From assembly GCF_050624435.1 (NCBI RefSeq), contig NC_134547.1, positions 28,568,419 to 28,632,418 of the forward strand: DNA of 64,000 nucleotides. Reading direction: 5' to 3'. A model generated the notes under the pieces. It searched no databases. It saw only the letters and a program-made list of their open reading frames with translations, and had not been told where the DNA came from. Position numbers and translations under genes: made by a program. Positions 31,937-43,166 of this stretch are shown one piece after another. This stretch comes from Tenrec ecaudatus. Taxonomy: Eukaryota; Chordata; Mammalia; Afrosoricida; Tenrecidae. How positions within the stretch are numbered: position 1 is the first letter of the stretch; each line of letters opens with the position of its first letter.

Positions 31937-33149
31937 GGGTGAGCGATGGGAAGGGCTTAGGTGCTTCCTGGGTTGAGCCTAGTGAGACGCAGCAGTGCTG
32001 ACCTCGACAGAGCTGGTGAGGCTGGGCTGTAACCCCCAGGGTGGGTGCCCTGTGAGGGACCTGGTCCCGAGGGCGAATCAGGAGCCCATGGGTAGCTTCT
32101 GAGAGACCAGGGAGGGGAGCTCGCCCTTGAGAACGTGATGTCTCCTGTGCATGTCCTGTCCATCATGGGCAGACTGTCCCAGTGCCGGCCGACGTGTGAA
32201 GCAGGGCCTGGCATTTAGTAGTCCTGGTTTGTGAGAGTTGGTGGGTCCCCAGCAGAATGAGATCCTGGGCTGATGGGCGCGGGGGGCATTGTGAGCACTG
32301 TGGCTGCATTCCAGCTGGTAACTCCCAGGCCTGGGGAATCCAGGATGCCCTAAGGGGTACCACCCACGAGTGTGTGAGCGTGTATCCGTGGGGAAGGACG
32401 GCGCTGCAGCCATAGTGCTCAAGTGCTCAGCAGCCGTGATCAATAAAAGATGTTGCCTTACCCGGAATAGCCGAGCCGGCCTGCTCCCCGTGGCTTCATC
32501 CATCTGCGCATCCCCCATTCTTCCTAACCAGCATGTCCCAGAGCCGCGCTGCAAGAGAACGCGCCCACCCGCACATTTGTTACCATGCCCCTCACTCCCA
32601 AGGACAACAGCGAGACAATCCCCCAGTGCCTGCTCGGCTCTGATTCGGCGCTGTAATTGACGGCATCGTTGTGAGCTGATGGATGCACAGCCTTCGCGTC
32701 ACCCGAACAGCACACGCAGGGTCTGGCTGGCAGCTCGCTCTTTTTAATGAGCCTCCTCTCCTCCAGGCGGGGCGGGAGGGAGGGGACCGCCAGCGTGGGA
32801 CGCAGCCATTTCCACAGCAGTTTAGAGATGAGAGGACTACCACGCGGGCAGGCTTGCTGCAAACCCCAGAGGCCATCTGTCATCACCGCCAACAACCTGT
32901 CACAGGTACATGGTTTGGGGCCCAGCAGCCGCCCCACTCGCTCAGACTTGGTTTGTTTTTCTTTTCTTTAACAGTATATATTTTGGTGTAGAATATAAGA
33001 GAAGGCTTCCAAAAGAGTTTGCGGGAAAACAGACTGAAAGGAGAATGGGAATTCCACAGACATTTTGAGGCCCCTTCGCATATCGAAGTCCCTGGGTGGG
33101 GAGGGCCGGCCGTGTGAAGACGTGGCGATCTGCCTTTACAAGGGCCCAA

Positions 33150-33345
33150 CTCACTGCCACTGGGACCGCCCCAAGCCACAGCCGCCTCTGGGACAGGGTA
33201 AGCTGCCCTCATGCGTCCCCGAGGCTGGCAATCGTAACGGGAGCAGACAGGCCTCGTCTTTTCCTTGTGGAGTCACAGGTAGATTTGAACTGCTGACTTT
33301 GTAGTGGACAGCCTAGCATGTTACCCTCACCGCCACCACTAGAAA
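33150..33345 (-). mobile_element. AfroSINE, diverged
   Basis: Antisense: 'ctcactgccactgggaccgc', 'gggacagggtaagctgcc', 'gtagatttgaactgctgact', 'gcatgttaccctcaccgcca'. Confidence 0.65.
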
Positions 33346-33439
33346 CCCATTCTGAAAGGGCAGGTGCTTGAAAATGCTACCAAGCAGTCCTGCTTAGCAG
33401 TCCTTAGGGTCACCAGGAGAGGACATCGGCTTAGAGGCA

Positions 33440-33730
33440 ACAGCAGCAGCAACCACGACCACAAAATGTGTATGGCAAAGTGCAACCTTTAACCAGGTTT
33501 CAGGGACGCAATTTTATGACATCAATGGCATTCATCATGTTCTGTGGTAGTCACACCATCTCTGATTCCAACAGAAACTCTGTACCCGGAGCAGGGGCTC
33601 CCCGCTCCCCCTTCCCTCAGCCCCTGGTAACCACTAATAACACATCTGCTTGTGTTAGATCCTTTATAGAAGTCAGATCACACAATGTTTGTCCTTTTGC
33701 ATCTACCTGGCTTATTCATTTTATTTTTAA
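33440..33730 (-). mobile_element. Old L1 (L1M-type) 3' UTR, antisense
   Basis: 'aaactctgtacccggagcag', 'cagcccctggtaaccactaa', 'gaagtcagatcacacaatgt', 'ttgtccttttgcatctacct', 'ggcttattcatttta' match the antisense L1M 3' UTR. Confidence 0.7.
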
Positions 33731-33817
33731 GAATTTACTTTGAGAAGTTAATAAGATAACGAAAGCCTTATAGACAAAGCTGTTCCTTCTAGCATAATTT
33801 ATAATGTATATAAGTTA

Positions 33818-33990
33818 CACGAGCCCTGTATCTTAGTGGGTTATGCACAAGGCCAGCAGTTGGAAACCAACAGCGACTCCGAAGGAGAAAGATGAGATTT
33901 TCTATTTCCACAGAGTTACAGCCTCACAGGGCAGTTCTACCCTGTCTTATAAGGTCGCTGTGAGTCGGCATCGACTTGGCGGCAGGGAGT
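33818..33990 (+). mobile_element. AfroSINE
   Basis: 'acgagccctgtatcttagtg', 'aggccagcagttggaaacc', 'ggagaaagatgagattttct', 'cagttctaccctgtcttata', 'gtgagtcggcatcgacttgg'. Confidence 0.8.
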
Positions 33991-34089
33991 TCCTGGCTCC
34001 TTGCCTTCCTAACCTCTGACGCATTAGGAAGAATTTAAGTGCCCAGTGGGGGAATGAAAAAATAAGCTGTGCATATCTGCCAAGAGAGA

Positions 34090-34245
34090 TTATTATACAG
34101 CTATAGATTCAAATCTGCCCTTTGCTGTGTTGTGATTGTGAACTTAACCCAAAGGCTGTGTCATCTGTGGAATGAATCCGGGTGATTGCAGCAGGCGCAT
34201 GAGTGATTAAGTGAGAAGGGTGTGTGAGGTGCTGGCATTGGGCCT
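34090..34245 (+). mobile_element. MIR, diverged
   Basis: 'gattcaaatctgccctttgc', 'tgtgattgtgaacttaaccc', 'tcatctgtggaatga', 'gtgctggcattgg' follow MIR order. Confidence 0.5.
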
Positions 34246-35374
34246 GTGATCAAGGACTGGTTGATGTGTACTGTGCCCAGGGTAGTGATGGCTAAAGATG
34301 GCGTGTTTGAAATGCAAATACAACTCCCCCAACCCCCAAGATCCAAATGTAGAGAATCCCATGAGAACGTTCATAAGCAAAGTGGTGTAAAGAGAAGAAG
34401 CAGTTACCAGAAATTTATATGGGAAGAAGTTTCCAGTGTTTTTAGATAAAAACAACAACAACAAACAAAACCCAACCTACCCTCTCATACAAAATAGTAC
34501 CTAAAGCCTAAGATAATGTCGCACGGCGGCCACACCTGCCTGCCTCTTCCCCTCCAGATTGCCCACAGCGCCACCCCCATCCCTCTTGCCCTGTTCTGGC
34601 ACCAGCCAGCCTCGCGGCGCTCTTCCTCAGTGCTGTGTTGCACACCGCAATGGCCACGCGGAGCTCAGCGACCCTGCGCCATTACGGCGGTCCAGGAAGT
34701 TAACGGGCTTGGGTTCATGTGAGAAATGCTCAGTGTGCAGATGCTCAGTCAGGACGGCAGGTCCTCTGGCCCTCAGCTGCACGGCTTCTGCCCTGCTTGG
34801 ACTGTGTTAGGACGGCCAACGAATGCCCAGCAAGCATGCCACGCCACTGGACACCTCCGCCCCAAGGCATTCTGCTCCAGCTCTGGCTCCCGTTCCACAG
34901 GACATCTTCCCAAATCACTGAGACACAGGAACAAGTTTATGGAAATGGCCATGTCGACACCGGTCCGTGGCTTAGGGAGGGTCGGGCGGACCGCACAGAG
35001 GAGTCCAGAGGAGGAGGGAAGCCCATCAACCCTGATGGACAAAGAAACCGGGCGAGGTTGAGAAATCGGTGGGAGACCACAGGTTGCCCGTTGACGCCTC
35101 AGCTCTCACATGATTTGGCACTTCGACCTCCCATGCTCTCGTTCTCACCAAGCGCCGTGCGTGCCAAAAGCACAGAGCTCCGGCCGCTGGCCCACAGACT
35201 GATCTTTCCATCCGACTCGAAAGCAAGATCCGAGTCAGTGAGGACCATTTTCGGGAATGAATCGTAACCAGGGACAAGTGTTGGGTGTACTGATGCCGTC
35301 CCAAGAACAAGGTCCAATCAAAACAGTGGCATCCGTGTGGAACTGCTGGCTCGGAGGGTTATGGGGGCTGGATC

Positions 35375-36060
35375 CGGGCATTTCCAAGGCGAAAGCTTGA
35401 TAGATTTCTCTCGAAGATCAGAGGATAAGACGATTATGGGGCTTATTAGGAAGGAAGTGGGAGCAAGCCTTGGTAGTATAGAGGTTACACATTTGGCTGC
35501 GATCCACAAGGTTGGCAGTTCGAAACAACCAGTGGCCCCGAGAGAGACAGATTGGGTTGTCTAATTCAGTAAACAGTTACAGTCTTGGAAACTCAAAAGG
35601 GACAGGTCTACCCTGCCCTATAGGGTCACTATGAGTTGGCATCGACTTGATGGTTGGCAGTAAGTTTGCTTTTAAGTTTATGAGGAAGAAGTTTTAAGAA
35701 AATTGGAACTGTCTTAGACCAGGAGCATTATGCCAAAGAATTTCCCTGGGAGCCCTTACCCAGCCCCCCACAGCCCTGCTCTTGCCCCTTCAGGTTTCTT
35801 TTTGTTCCCCAAACTCAACAGCAAAAAGGAGCACTCTGAGTCCCCAGAGGACATCAACACTCCCATTATGACGTGCTATAAATACACCCAAGACCAAAAT
35901 GTTTGGAGGAACGGCCAGAGCAATGGAACCATCACCCCCAAACCTGTAGAGCCCCAGATGGAGGGGATGTCCAGAAACGGCAGCTCCACATCTTGAAGTT
36001 TGTGTCGCAATGCTTCGTGACTCCCATCACACTTCATTAAGACGGAGACTACCTATGTTC
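35375..36060 (+). pseudogene. mariner-type transposase fossil, split by an AfroSINE
   Basis: Left part 35375-35461 encodes LIDFSRRSEDKTIMG, like the mariner 'IDFLEDQRTITG' stretch. Right part 35677-36060 continues 'gaagttttaagaaaattgga' (EEVLRKL-like), then PAHSPALAPSGFFLFPKLN, which matches the mariner motif 'PYSPDLAPSDFFLFPKL'. Frames are broken by stops and indels. Mariners insert at TA by cut and paste; this copy cannot code for enzyme. Confidence 0.65.
35462..35676 (+). mobile_element. AfroSINE inside the mariner fossil
   Basis: 'gcaagccttggtagtataga', 'ccacaaggttggcagttcga', 'agggtcactatgagttggca', 'tcgacttgatgg'. Approximate duplications 'aggaaggaagt' and 'aggaagaagtt' flank it. Confidence 0.85.
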
Positions 36061-36779
36061 GCAGTCAACTATCAAATCCACGAAAAATGAAGCAGCTTAG
36101 CTTTTTATAGCTTTCTCGGAGTATCTCTGTATTAAAAAATGCATGTACATATGTCAAAACAGATCAAAGCATACGTTGAGATTTGTGCAGTTAAGTGCCT
36201 GACAGTTATACCTCAGTGGATATGTATGTGTAAACAGTTCTCCCTGGGGTGGGGGTGGGCGGGGAGGGGGAGGGTGCCGAGGGGAGACTGGCCTCTGTGG
36301 AAGGGAGCACAGCCCTCAGACAACGTAGAGTCTGGAGCAGCAGGCCCCCTGAAGGAGGGGTTCCCCTAGAGGAGGAAATTGCTTCTTACCTGGGTTGGGG
36401 GGGGGCACATTTAGTTGGGTGGCAGGCATAGCCTGTGGGGAGGGGTGGGGGTGGAGGAAGGGGTCATTGAGTTCAAAGGTGAGGTGCCTAAGGGGAGGGC
36501 TGCTCCAGGCAGAGGAAGAGGGCAGCAGTGATCTGCGTTCTGATTCAGGCGCTGGGCTCTCAAGCACATTCTGGGCCGGGGCGGAGGGGTGGAGCGTGGA
36601 GGCTTGGCTGGAGGGCTGAGGAAGGCAGACTCCATGGGGACTGGGGGCTGAATGGGGGCGGGGCAGTGAAGGCAGAGGCCGCCCCCTGGCTGAGAGGGTG
36701 GTGGGGCCCATGGGAAGGGCTGGTCATGAAAGGGCGGGAGGGCTGGACATTTGGAACTGGGAGTCGTGGCAGAGTGCGC

Positions 36780-36900
36780 CACTGGCCCTGTTGTCCTTTG
36801 CTATCTGGGTCATCACCTGTGTGAGTCTCCTCATCTTCAGCGTGGATGGGGCCACAGCACCGCCTGGGTGAAGGGCTTGCTCCACGTCCCATTTAAGTAA
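36780..36900 (+). mobile_element. Possible MIR fragment
   Basis: 'gctatctgggtcatcacctg', 'tgtgagtctcctcatcttca' resembles the MIR 3' half. Weak. Confidence 0.35.
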
Positions 36901-36952
36901 GGATTGCATTTCATCCCCAGCTCTGATCAGCTTTTTCCTTCTGACCCCTCAG

Positions 36953-37000
36953 ATTGCCCGTGTCCTGGCGTCATGGAACCCCTCTGTCCTCCTCACTCTG
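36953..37000 (+). CDS. PEPD: PEPD coding exon 5 (codons 132-147)
   Basis: 48 bp, phase 0 at both ends, between acceptor ctgacccctcag and donor CTG|GTAAGT. It reads IARVLASWNPSVLLTL. The length is the same as in human, but the centre differs (human IASVLTSQKPSVLLTL from memory), making this the least conserved of the longer exons. The VLLTL strand leads into the conserved RGVNTDSG of exon 6. No large open frame surrounds it, so identity rests on context, phase and the PSVLLTL motif. Confidence 0.92.
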
Positions 37001-38202
37001 GTAAGTGGCCGATGGGGCAGAGGTGAGGGCCATGAGGAAGATGAGGAAAGGGGGATGGGATTTGCAGTCTCCCCTCCAACCACTAGCTGGGCCCCCTTCC
37101 CAGGCAGAGCGACGACAAATGCCCATGACCGGAGCTTCATTCCCGGTGCCCCCCAGATGCGCTGTGGTCTGTGAAATATCCCATACCCAACCCAGGGCTT
37201 CAAACCCTGGCTGGACTGTCCATCTACTTCCAACCTGCTCTTTGTTTTTCTTCCCACCCCCTCCCCGCCTGCCCTGCTCTTATCTCGGGTGTTTCAGGTC
37301 GAGAGAGAATTGATGTGTTCTCTTGCCAACCCCCCTGTTAATTGAGTTTTTTACAGAAATCGTTTTCTTGGTTTTTAGCACTTTACTCAGTCTGTTTCCC
37401 ATTTGACTGTTTTGATGGCTTCTTGCTACAGAGGATGGCTGTGTTGTACAGCACTGGCCAGAGAGGCCCAGTGCCCTTCATCCGGCTCCACAAGGAGCCT
37501 TGAGGAATGAGGTGGAGATTGAAGTTACCTCGCCTCTCCAAGGATGGCACGCCGAACTCTGATCCCTTTGACTTTGTCTCCACATGGCTCTGAGTTCCTT
37601 CTCGAGCCCCTCCCAACTAGGGGAGGAGAGGACGGTGGCAGTGTCCTGGGGTTCCCCTGTGTCCCTGGAAGGGCTGGAGTGGACAGCCCTCTTCAGCTCC
37701 AGCTTGTGGTGGTGCCACCGGTTAGTGGGCTCAGCTGCTCACTGGAAGGTTGGAGGCTCAGGTCTACCCTGAGGGACCCTGGAGGAAAGGTGTGGACGTC
37801 TGTTGTGAAAAATCAGCCACCGGCAATGCCCCGGAGCCCAGCATTGCAGGGACTACTGGGGGTGGGGGACCCAAGCCAGGAATGACTCCATGGTAGCTGG
37901 TTGGGGTCTCAGTCCTGGGGGAGAGAAGCTGGGATCTAGTTTTGGGAGGACAGATCTGCAGGACAGTGTCCCCCGGACTGCAGGTCTTTAATTTGGGGCC
38001 CCAAGCAGCTGACCTGGTGCCAGTGATGCCTGACCGTCCAGGGAGGGGCGCTGCCATGGCGCCCTTGACCAGGCTCAGCTTGGGTACTTGGCTTGTCAGG
38101 AAACAGTGAGGGCTGAGTGTGGGGTGGAACTGCAGCTTGGCTGAGGGCACCTGGGAGAACTGCAGGCTGCAGGCCATGGAGTCACGCTCCCTCTCTCCCC
38201 AG
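37001..38202 (+). other. PEPD: PEPD intron 5 (1.2 kb)
   Basis: Borders GT (37001) and AG (38201-38202). No AfroSINE, L1 or other repeat recognised, unlike its neighbours. Confidence 0.9.
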
Positions 38203-38264
38203 CGTGGTGTCAACACGGACAGCGGCAGTGTCTGCAGGGAAGCCTCCTTCGAGGGCATCAGCAA
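38203..38264 (+). CDS. PEPD: PEPD coding exon 6 (codons 148-168)
   Basis: 62 bp between acceptor ccctctctccccag and donor CAA|GTGAGT. It reads RGVNTDSGSVCREASFEGIS followed by the first two bases of a Lys codon (AA|G). It is almost identical to human, with Glu for Asp in SFDG. RGVNTDSG is a diagnostic prolidase segment at the end of the N-terminal domain, before the linker to the catalytic domain. Confidence 0.97.
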
Positions 38265-39322
38265 GTGAGTACCGGGGTCCCTGGAGCTCCTCTCTCTCCC
38301 TCATTGGACCACCCTGTCACCCCACTGGCCACCCACTCTACCAGCTACCCCTCAGGACCCCCTCATTCTGTGCACACATGCACACGCGCCGATTCTAAAA
38401 GGGGTTAGACTGGACATTCGAGGCATACTCTGAAGAGTTGCTTAAGCAGTCTCAGCTTTTTTTTGAAGAGGATGGTCTCTTCTCTCACTTGCCTGCGAAG
38501 CTGCTGGCCCTCTTAGGCTGTCAGGTGCCCCAGCTTGCTGGACAGGGCAGCTGTTTACAGTTAGCATTCCGTCTGAGCACTCTGGTCTCGTCCTGGGCAC
38601 TCCCTTTGTCCGGGTTGGAGCCCATGGTCTCCCCACACAGCCTGGGCCAGTATCATTGACTCTCAGCTTGGTCCCTGCTATCCTGTCCCCAGGCAGGCAC
38701 CTTCTTACCTGCTTGCACTCTACAGCTCAGTCCCACACTGAGCGCTGGGCCCAACTAGAGCAGGAGGCCACCCCCTGCACCTCTGAAGGATGTTCCCCAG
38801 GCTGACCGGTAGCTGGTCTGAGGACCCTGGAGGGGGTGTCTCACATTGGCTGGCCTGATAGCCTTCAAGGAGAGGTGCCTGCCTGTCCTCATACCTGGAC
38901 ACCCAGCCCCTCCCCTGCCAGGATCCTCCACCTTGGCGGAATACTTTGGTGGACCCAGGCAGCGACGACAGAGGAAGTGCCTAATAATGGTGGATGCGCC
39001 CAGGGCTGAATGCGTGCATGTGATGTGGGGGATCAGGCAGGATTATGAGCTCATACATATGCATCACTTGCCCCACTGAGCAGTGCCCAGCAGCAGGCGC
39101 GAGGCTGTCTCAGGTGGGCTTCCTGCCTCATTCCTCTCAGCTCATCCTCCCTGTAGCCCCATGATCAGCCCACCACGGGGCCCCTATCTTTAAGGGGCTG
39201 GAATGAGGGCGATGCTGGCTGCCTCCCTCACTGACCCATGCTCACCTGCCCACCTCCTGCCCTTCTGAGTACCTCAACCAACACCATGGTCTATCTCCTC
39301 AGTCCAGTGGGCTTCCCTGGGC

Positions 39323-39389
39323 TCCACCTGGGCATTGACTTGGGGCCTTGACTTGGGGCCTCCACCTGGGCATTGACTTGGGGCCTTGA
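39323..39389. repeat. Short tandem duplication (38-bp period)
   Basis: A 29-bp unit starting 'tccacctgggcattgact' and ending 'ggccttga' occurs at 39323-39351 and 39361-39389 without mismatch. Confidence 0.8.
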
Positions 39390-42275
39390 GCGGAGGACAT
39401 TGAGTTCGAGCAGGGAGTGGTGCTGATGCTGCTGAGCATGCGCCACTTAGCTGCTGCTTCATCAGCAAGCCCTGCTCAGGCCCTAATGTGCTGCAAGCCT
39501 CAGTCCCAGCAGGGAGCTGGGGGGGCACTGGGCTGTGGATTCCCTGTGTGCCCTCGCCAGGAGGTATTGCTGCAGAGGCTGCCTTCCCAGCTTCCAGACC
39601 AGGTGGAAGGAGCAGGCCTGGTTTGGCCTTTGAGGAGTTCTGCTGTCTAGAGACAGGAGGAGAGGACAGTGAGGCCCTGGGGGACATCATTACTGCCTCA
39701 GAGACAGCAGAAAGTGGGGTCCTCCCAATCACCTGGGGTATTCACCCCAGTGTGCTGCAGCTCACTACCTGTCCCCCAGTCTGTCCTGTCCTGTGCTACC
39801 CACCCCCCAGGCCCATTGGGAGAGCCAGAGACAGTGACCTTCCAGGCTGTTGGGCCCCCCTCCAGGCTGTGGTGGCCCAGCCCAGCAAGGGGCCACTGTG
39901 TCATGCTCCCAGGCTCTCTTTCTCCTTGTCCCTAGGGTGCTTGCTGCTTCCCCGGCCCCCCAAGTCCACTATGGACCCCATCCCTCGGGTCACCCCACCT
40001 GGGGCTCCAACCTGAGCGTTGCTCTGTGGAGGCAGGATCCTGCAGTGGTCCCTGCCTCTGGCCACCACCCAGCACCGTCCTCAGGACTCCTGCACAGCCA
40101 CGGCTGCATTCCTGGGCTGCCGCCCCCCTGCACTCTGTGCCAGCCTGGAGAAGCGCCTTGGCCCTGAGGGCCACAGCAGCTCAGCCAGCCATGCTCACCG
40201 GGCCGAGTCTCCAGCTGTTTGCTGGGGATGATAATGGTCTCTTTCCTAAACAAGATGAATCTCGCTATTGGCCCACTTTCCAGTGCTCAGCGACGCCTGC
40301 CTCTGGCCGCTCCTGTGAATGGAGCCGCCACTGCCTTTCCTGGAGGTGGGCTTTTGAAAGCCCACTGTGAACTTCTCCGAAACTCCTCCTACTTGCATCT
40401 TTGGTTGCCCTCCTGCTCTTGCAAAGTAGCTCAGGTTCGCCTCTCCACTGTCCGCCTTGACCTGGCTAGAGAGCAGTGACCTCCATCCCAGGTCCCTGGT
40501 CCAGTGGGGGGCAGCCCGCCTCTGACCTCCTGAAAGGCGACTTCTCAGCATTTGTGTGCTGCGTTTGGGCTGAGCCTGCTGCGTGGTCGGTTTGGGCCCG
40601 GGGAGAGCCAGGCCCTCCCTCCTGGCCCCAGACCTACCTCAGTATACCCAGATCAGCCCCCAGAGAGAGCAGAGCTTGTAGTGGTGGTGGGCAGAGAGAG
40701 CAGGGGACAGGTGTGTGGGATGAACACCTCCACCCCCCCCTCCCCGACACACACCATCTTTGGCCTGAGGGTCCTGGACTAACAGAGGGGGCTGGCGTGT
40801 TATTCCTGGGGATCCAGGGCTGGGTTTTCCCTATAGTAAAGGGAGCATTGCTTGCCCCTGGACTGGTGCTGAATTTGGGCTCTCGGCTGTGGCCTTGGAG
40901 CGGGGACAGGTCACAGGGAAGTGGCTAGCTGGATGTGGCACTGGTGGGAGGATGGGATCAGACACCCATCGTTGTCATCATCCCCACAGGTACTGTTGTT
41001 TTTCTGTCCTGCTGACAGAGGGCCAGGGTGGGGTGATGGTGGGGGGGTGGATAGCAGGGCAGTGAAGGCCCTGAGCCCTGGGGGCGCATGGATCCTGCGG
41101 CTAGGCCTCTGTATGAGACTATAGAGTGTGGGCCGGCTTGGCCAATCTAGCATCCAAGGAGGGAGACCCTAGAAGAGGTCGCTGAGAGCGAGACAGAGAG
41201 AGGGTGGCTCTATGATGGGGACGAAATGGCCTGGAGGCCTAGGGGTCCTGAGCCCAGAACCTTCCCTTCCCATCTTTAGGCTTAGTGAGCTCCTTCCTGA
41301 GCAGGTGGGCTCGGTGCGGAGCCCTGGCCTGAGGCATTGAGCTCAGGGGAGCCTGTCTGAGCAATGTGGTCGGTGTTTTACATCAGCTGGTGACTCGGGC
41401 TCAGCATATTTCTTATCTTTTGGCATTTGCTTAAATTGCCTTGCACATTTGAAGACAATTGGTTACAAATTAATTCCATTTAAATAAGCCATTAAATATG
41501 AAATTGCTGAATGTGAGGGTTGTTAAGGCAGAAATATTAATATTCAAAGATGTGAATTTTAAAACTCAGGAAGGGGAGGAACATGATTAAAACTTGACGA
41601 TCGCTGCAAAATGCCGATTTGTGGTCTAGGGACGCTGGCTCCGTTGTTCCCATTAACTCGCATATCAAGTTAATGGCTTGGCTTGAGTTTTTAATTAGGG
41701 GCCGTGGAAAGCTCTTGCAGGAAAGGGGTCCTAAGGAAGTGAGACTCTGCCCAGTTCCTGGGTGGGTGGGTGGGGTTTTCTGGGGCCTGTTTGCTGTGGA
41801 CCAGGCCTGCCTCCTCCTCTGGGAAAGAGGCTCCAGATGAGGTTGGGGCTACCCTCTTCACATTCTCACTTGGAAATGAGCCTCCTGCTTCTGGAATACT
41901 CTCCCTCCCCACAGGTACTGCTGTTATCTTCACACAATTAATACAGGCTCCTTGTAGAAATGCTAATCCGCTCAGAGGCAAACCCAAGGAATATCTGAAG
42001 TTCTTGTATCTAGAGTGAAACCTTGTCAGCCATTAAGCACCGGAGTGAACAGCTTGGGTGGTGTTCTGTGTGTGCCACTGTGCGGTGTCTGTGCGTGTCT
42101 ATCTCTGGGTGAACCCTGGTGAGCCTGCATTTATCTCTGTGTGGGTATGTTTGTGTGTGAGAGTTGACCCCTGTCCAAATGGGTCTCTGAGTGGAATCTG
42201 TCTGAGTGTGTTTGTGTGTCTCTATAGACGTGTAAGGATGCTGTGGGGCAGCATCAGGCCTCTCTGACTTTACCG

Positions 42276-42412
42276 CAGTGCTTCTCAAGCTTCCTAGTGC
42301 CGAGAGCCTTTAATCCCGTTCCTCATGTTGTGACCCCTCCAACCACATAGTTATCTTCCTCGTTACTTCATAACTGGAATTTTGCTACTGTTATGATCGG
42401 GTGACCCTGTCA
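42276..42412 (-). mobile_element. SPIN-like hAT element, truncated
   Basis: Antisense copy of the family at 29769: 'cagtgcttctcaagcttcct', 'gttcctcatgttgtgacccc', 'ccaaccacatagttatcttc', 'ttacttcataactggaattt', 'tgctactgttatgatc'. The inner junction 'tgttatgatc.gggtgaccctgtc' matches the internal structure of the first copy, so both belong to the same short subfamily. The far terminus is missing where the RTE sequence begins. Confidence 0.75.
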
Positions 42413-43041
42413 TGATAACTGGAGAAAAGGTGGAAGTTGTCAAGGATTTTTGTCTTGCTTGGATCCACAGTCAATACTCACGGAGCAGCAGTCAAGAGAT
42501 CCCAAGACGCCTTGCACTAGGTAGACCTGCTGCACAGACCTCTTTATTGAGGACTGAAAAGCAAGCTTGCTGTGTGAGCACGAGCGTGTGTCTGATCCAG
42601 CCTGTAGCATTTTCGGCTGCATCGTGTGCATGTGAAAGTTGGACATTGAGTGGAAAAGAGTGAAGAAGAATGGACACTTTTGAATCGTGGTGCTGCCAAT
42701 GAATATTGAAAGCCCATGGACTGCCGGGAGGACAAACCAGTCTGTCTCGGGAGAAGTGCAGCCACGTGCTCCTTGGAGGCGAGGATGGAGAGGCTTTATC
42801 TGACATACTTTCAGGGACGAGAGGTCCCTGGAGAAGGACATCATGTTTGGTAAAGAAGAGGGGCAGTAAAGCATAGGAAGGCCCTTCAGGAGACGATGTC
42901 ACCCAGTGGCTGCAACAATGGGCTGAGGCATAGGAAGGATTTCGAGGATGGCACAGGACTGGGCAGTGTTTCGTTCTGTTGTGCATCAGGTCACCCTGAG
43001 TTGGAACCAACTGGGTGGCCCATAACCACAACACAACAGAT
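42413..43041 (+). pseudogene. RTE-clade (BovB-like) LINE, 3' end with RT C-terminus relic
   Basis: The start encodes GEKVEVVKDFC, and ASCACESWTLSGKE follows at 42600-42660, matching RTE/BovB 'VEVVKDFVFLG' and 'YGCESWTI'. Next come the 'LRCLEGEDGEALSDILSGTR'-like region, 'ggagaaggacatcatgtttg', 'gcaacaatgggctgaggcat' and 'gggcagtgtttcgttctgtt', with a 'gagttggaaccaactgggtg' tail and 'ccacaacacaacag'. It is disrupted by frameshifts. Confidence 0.75.
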
Positions 43042-43111
43042 GTGGGAGAGCTGGGATTTGAGCCTGGCAGTTTCCAGGGTGTGATTCTGGAGGTTTACTT
43101 TGCAGTTCCCA

Positions 43112-43112
<1 letters not shown>

Positions 43113-43165
<53 letters not shown>
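43113..43165. repeat. (GT)n microsatellite, about 26 units
   Basis: Pure GT run of roughly 52 bp; likely to be length-polymorphic. A weak MIR-like core ('gggagagctgggatttgagc') precedes it. Confidence 0.95.

Positions 43166-43166
<1 letters not shown>

Larger units (their letters stand above)
29717..36952 (+). other. PEPD: PEPD intron 4 (7.2 kb)
   Basis: Borders GT (29717) and AG (36951-36952). It holds a SPIN-like hAT element 53 bp into the intron, AfroSINEs (31172, 31736, 33150, 33818, 35462), an antisense L1M piece (33440), a MIR (34090) and a mariner fossil (35375-36060). The intervals 29970-31170, 31937-33149 and 34250-35374 contain nothing nameable except a candidate conserved island at 32380-32760. 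Open frames such as 30255-30929 are GC-rich chance frames. Confidence 0.9.

Noticed and set aside
34719-35267. 182-codon open frame in intron 4
   Set aside because: Composition-driven frame with no recognisable domain; other frames overlap it on both strands.
39274-40260. Several overlapping frames of 90-175 codons, possible processed pseudogene
   Set aside because: No protein family recognised, no poly(A) tail or target duplication found. Frames are interleaved as expected for GC-rich intron sequence.
40980-41930. Splice-acceptor-like 'ccccacaggtactg' at about 40984 and 41909
   Set aside because: No PEPD reading frame follows; exons 6 and 7 join in phase without an additional exon.
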